Source: Atrichornis clamosus (Eukaryota; Chordata; Aves; Passeriformes; Menuridae). From it: a stretch of 64,000 nt of DNA. The translations under genes and the position numbers were made by a program. The stretch covers positions 1 through 64,000 of the forward strand of contig WBMZ01006374.1 of NCBI GenBank assembly GCA_013400975.1, written 5' to 3'. Below the pieces are notes generated by a model. The model did not search any database and was not told where the DNA came from. It saw only the letters and a program-made list of their open reading frames with translations. Position 1 is the stretch's first letter; every line of letters begins with the position of its first letter. Below are positions 60,796 through 64,000 of the stretch, one piece after another.

Positions 60796-62380
60796 AAGAC
60801 CTGCCCCTATGGCTCTTCTGCCCGTGCGGATTTTTAATCAAATCCATGCCCACGCCCACACACTGGAGAGAAAGAGAAGGCACAGAGAGATCTCACATCT
60901 ACCAAACTCTTCCCAGAAAAACCTTCTCTCACCACTGATACAGCCACACACAGTGGTTCCTGGCCACACTTAGCGGAGGCCCAAGCACACCCCATCTCTG
61001 GACAGAACTCAGCCAATGCCTGCCACAAAATTCCAGAATTGTTCCATGAAAGCACAGCCCAAACCAACCTAGTGAAAATATGTTCGTTCTCCCATTCCTT
61101 GTCCTTCTGTCACAGAACAACCCCTGGTTTTCACATCCCACAAGGATGGTGCAGTTAATAGCATGGACAGTAAAAACCATTTTTCTACTTCTACGTTTTT
61201 TAAAAAACAAAACAAACCAAAAAAATTCCAAGGGAAAATGCAAAAGGCTTTCAGGAGTTTTTTCCCTTCATTCCTGACTGTATGATTAATCTGGCTCCTG
61301 TTTGAATTTCACCTCCGGCATATCTTTACCCCTATTTAATTTGATCACTGGCTTTTATTCAAAAACTTCATTTTCCAAGGAAAAAACAACTACAAATGGT
61401 CACCTATCACCTCCATGGTAACAAGTGAAAGGAGCATTCAAGGGGAAGAAAATATTTAATTGGCATTTGATGAAAAGCACAGTTCTACGCTGCAGGTACT
61501 CCTGATGCACAAGGCTAAAGGTACACGGTGCCCTGATCCCTGTCCTGCAGAGTGAATCCCTGGTTTTAGAATGGAATAGCACAGAGAAATGGGAGTGGAG
61601 AGGCTGGAGATGTCACCTGCCCTATCTCAATGCTCTGACGGATCGGTGAGGGCATCCCTCAGTTTCCTCTTGCCCGTGCTCCCGGCCACAGCCATCTCCA
61701 GCTCAGCTGTGTTGATTCCCTCTGCACCGTCCCACTGCAGCTGAGAGTGGGATCGGGTGTGTGAATTGTATCCTCCCTGCTCCCCGTGCTGCTCCTCCTG
61801 CTGTACTGTCCAGCACTGGGATGCTAAGGAACACGTCTGGATTTGGGGCAAAGATGGCAATCCTGGCACGGCTCCTGGTGGGAATCACGTCAGTGCAGAG
61901 CACGGGTGTGCAAATAAAGCTGCTTTCCAACTTCCTTCCTTCAGATTCAATCAGCCATCACGTGGCTTTCATTTTGAGTGTTGAGAGACATTAAAATGAG
62001 ATTTAATAACAAATTGCTTCAATTTTGTATGCCTTCTAAATTCTGTTGGCCAGGCAGGATAGTGATAGTCTATGGAAAAAGCATTCAGTTCTTCTGATCA
62101 ATTTTTTCATTTTTCCACTCTTTTTTTTTTTTTGTACCATGAGTGCAACAGTTGGAAAAAATTTAAAATCCAAAGAGGCAGCTATTTCTATACCATCAAT
62201 TTGCCCCTTAAAGAGTGAAATGATAAAATGAGTGAAAAAAAATAGATGTTCTGGGCACCAAGCTCTGTGCAAATCAGTTCTTAAAGTATCAGTGAATTCA
62301 TATTTTAAAGAATACTTTAGTTTGCAAGATTGAAATTCTTTTTAAGAAGAAACTCTCAAAGGAAGTTGTCATTTTAGGCT
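60796..62380. other. Non-coding stretch, nothing recognised
   Basis: A half X-box (CTCCATGGTAAC, 61,411-61,422) and a T-run near 62,121-62,133 are the only small features. Frames up to 104 codons lack domains. Confidence 0.5.
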
Positions 62381-62408
62381 GCACAAACCAAAAACCTTCC
62401 AAAATCAG

Positions 62409-62632
62409 GTGCTTAGAAAAAAAATTGAAGCACTTTAATAATTTAAATTGCTCCCCTTTGCACATGCCCAGAACCCAAATCCCTTTTCTAACTGAAGTGC
62501 TTATATAAAAATTTGACAGCTCTTATAATTTTAAATTGCTCTACACTGAGTATGCCCAGAACCTCGATCACTTCCAAATTCAAGGGCTTATAAAAATTTG
62601 AAGCACTCCAATAATTTTAAATTGCAATGCAC
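62409..62632 (+). repeat. Tandem array of 87-88 bp units, about 2.6 copies
   Basis: Units begin at 62,409, 62,497 and 62,584 with G(T/G)GCTTA. Each continues through an A-run, TTGA, a TAATA/TAATTT segment, and AATTTAAATTG or ATTTTAAATTG. The first two also share ATGCCCAGAACC. The third is cut at 62,632 where the inverted copy begins. A fainter partial copy may precede the array (CTTCCAAAATCAG near 62,396). Confidence 0.8.
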
Positions 62633-62698
62633 AGTGCAGAGTGATTTAAAATTATTGGACTGCTTCAATTTTTTTAAAAGGTCTTCAATTTGGAAGTG
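62569..62698. repeat. Near-perfect 130-bp palindrome
   Basis: The left arm 62,569-62,632 and right arm 62,634-62,698 are reverse complements over about 54 of 65 positions with one gap, separated by a single base. The left arm is the end of one tandem unit plus the start of the next. The right arm is therefore an inverted copy of the array. Confidence 0.88.
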
Positions 62699-62699
62699 A

Positions 62700-63860
62700 G
62701 TCAAGCAGCATTCTAATACAGTAGTTTAAGACATACTGTATTGATGTAAAATTTAACATCTAAAAATAATGAAAATTAAACCGAATACACTGTTTAAAAA
62801 GTGAAGACGATTTTCCCAAACAGACCCAGGAAATTCAGAAAATCACAACTTTGGGCTGGTCAGTCCTTCTTTGTGAATAAGTCAAGGGTAAAGAGTAAAG
62901 GAGGAGATGCTTGGGACAAAACCACAGATGTGAGGTCAGCTTCCACCCTGGGACTGGACACCACAAAACCCTCCTGGGAGTGCCCGGAGAAAGGTCGGCT
63001 GGAGCGGAGCTGGCTGGGTTCCCACACTGTGGGAATCCTAGGGATGGCAGCCAGCCATGCAAAGGCATGGCCAACAGGCATCCCTGCACCCACAGGGTGA
63101 CATCTGCCCCTCCAAGCCATTCCAAGCCTCCGTTTTGGGAGGTGTAGAGGAGTCCTGTCCGAGGCGTCAGAGCTCATGCTGACTTCCCCACAGGGGGAAG
63201 AGGAACGGCAAAACTCGACGGGGCCCTTCGGTCCCCTCTTGCAGGGGAATGGGTTTAGACTATTTACAGATCTGCTGGTTACAGACCCTCACGTTTCTGG
63301 CTGGTGTTTGTGTTTCCTCTCAAACCATACGCTTTCACATGGGGGCTCACAGCAAGTGTCCCACGCAGGGTTCAAAGCACTGGCTCCCCACTGCTTGGCT
63401 TCATGAGGAGTGGAAATACATGATTTCCACTAGGTTTAGTGTTAGGCACTGGCTCTGTGTGTAAGTCTTTTTGGCAGCTATTCACTTCCCTTTAAAATCT
63501 TTCCCTTTTTTGGAGGTGATTTATATTAATAAACTGTTTCGGATCAGAATTGGCATGATATGCAAAACCCATGCCTGTTTGGTGTTTCTGTTGTGTATGC
63601 TTTATTTGAATGGGGGGAGGGAAGAAGACAACGCTGTTCAGCTGGCTGGGAGTCTTTTTTTTTGTTCCAGACTTGTAAGTTCTTCTCAGGAGTCAACTGT
63701 AACTGTTAGAGAGTTTCTCTTTAAAAATCAGTTTTGACATCCTGAAGATAGGGAAAGAAAAGAGACTTGAAGTCACCACATTTTCCATGCATTCATGAAC
63801 ATCTGCAATGTAAAATTGTTTCACAACAGGGGCTGAACTCTATTTCATCTTACAACAAGT
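62700..63860. other. Non-coding stretch, nothing recognised
   Basis: An 8-bp inverted repeat (ATACAGTA...TACTGTAT, about 62,716-62,741) lies just after the palindrome. Frames up to 105 codons lack domains. Confidence 0.5.
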
Positions 63861-63869
63861 TGGGGATCT

Positions 63870-63985
63870 TGTCTATTTGCAGCTTACTCAGTCTGCTTGA
63901 GAGTAGGGACACCATGTCTTTGGCTGCAAGCTTCATTTTGAAGTTGGGGTCTTGTGGCCTACTCTGTGGGCTTTTGTTTCTTGTT
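63870..63985 (+). mobile_element. Possible L3/CR1-like retroposon fragment
   Basis: TTGAGAGTAGGGACACCATG, then TCTTTGGCTG, and later AAGTTGGGGTCTTGTGG loosely follow the '..gcagggaccatgtcttt..' and 'aatggggtcctggt' landmarks of the same amniote family suggested at 23.4 kb, in the opposite orientation. It is strongly diverged, and the assignment is tentative. Confidence 0.35.
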
Positions 63986-64000
63986 AAGTTAAAACTCACA

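Noticed and set aside
61655..61690. CCTCAGTTTCCTC, a MIR-like word
   Set aside because: The flanking sequence does not continue the MIR order, so one short match is not enough.

Overview
The window looks like a stretch of a vertebrate nuclear genome, most likely a bird and possibly a songbird. It has no bacterial-style gene packing. The open frames are short, scattered on both strands, and compatible with chance. The interspersed repeats I can recognise by eye are old amniote types: CR1/L3-like LINE 3' ends and MIR-like tRNA-derived SINEs. Nothing resembles the repeats that dominate mammalian DNA. The low repeat load, short homopolymer and A/C-rich tracts, and two small isolated CpG-rich patches also fit a bird. 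A crocodilian or turtle is possible but would normally carry more repeats. This assignment is inference; no gene was found to anchor it.

I could not support a single protein-coding gene, exon, tRNA, rRNA or known small RNA. The window is best read as intergenic or deep intronic DNA, a gene desert. It alternates ordinary sequence with AT-rich blocks full of homeodomain-type TAAT/ATTA cores (about 11.1-11.6, 17.5-17.85, 20.5-21.2, 35.8-36.4, 37.0-37.4, 38.9-39.4, 48.1-48.3, 50.2-50.6, 54.85-55.4, 57.5-58.1 and 59.4-60.0 kb). Such blocks resemble distal enhancers of developmental genes, but conservation cannot be seen from one sequence.

Layout: 0-17 kb is mostly plain sequence, with an RFX X-box near 7.8 kb and a TAAT-rich block at 11 kb. 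17-26 kb holds a homopurine tract, two candidate regulatory blocks, an L3/CR1-like fragment and a tRNA-headed SINE. 26-35 kb holds a decayed minisatellite next to a perfect hairpin, and a clear MIR. 35-43 kb has several TAAT-rich blocks. 43-53 kb carries three more MIR fragments and two CR1 fragments, ending at the strongest CpG island (52.86-53.19 kb). 55-60 kb has an 18-bp palindrome, a tandemly duplicated AP-1 site, and an element with a POU-dimer motif and TTAATATTAA palindromes. 60.5-60.8 kb is a second CpG-rich patch. 62.4-62.7 kb is the most unusual structure: tandem 87-88 bp units followed at once by an inverted copy, making a roughly 130-bp near-palindrome.

No undescribed multi-gene system is visible. 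The best leads are the 62.4-62.7 kb array, the orphan CpG island, the duplicated AP-1 unit and the POU/TAAT element.
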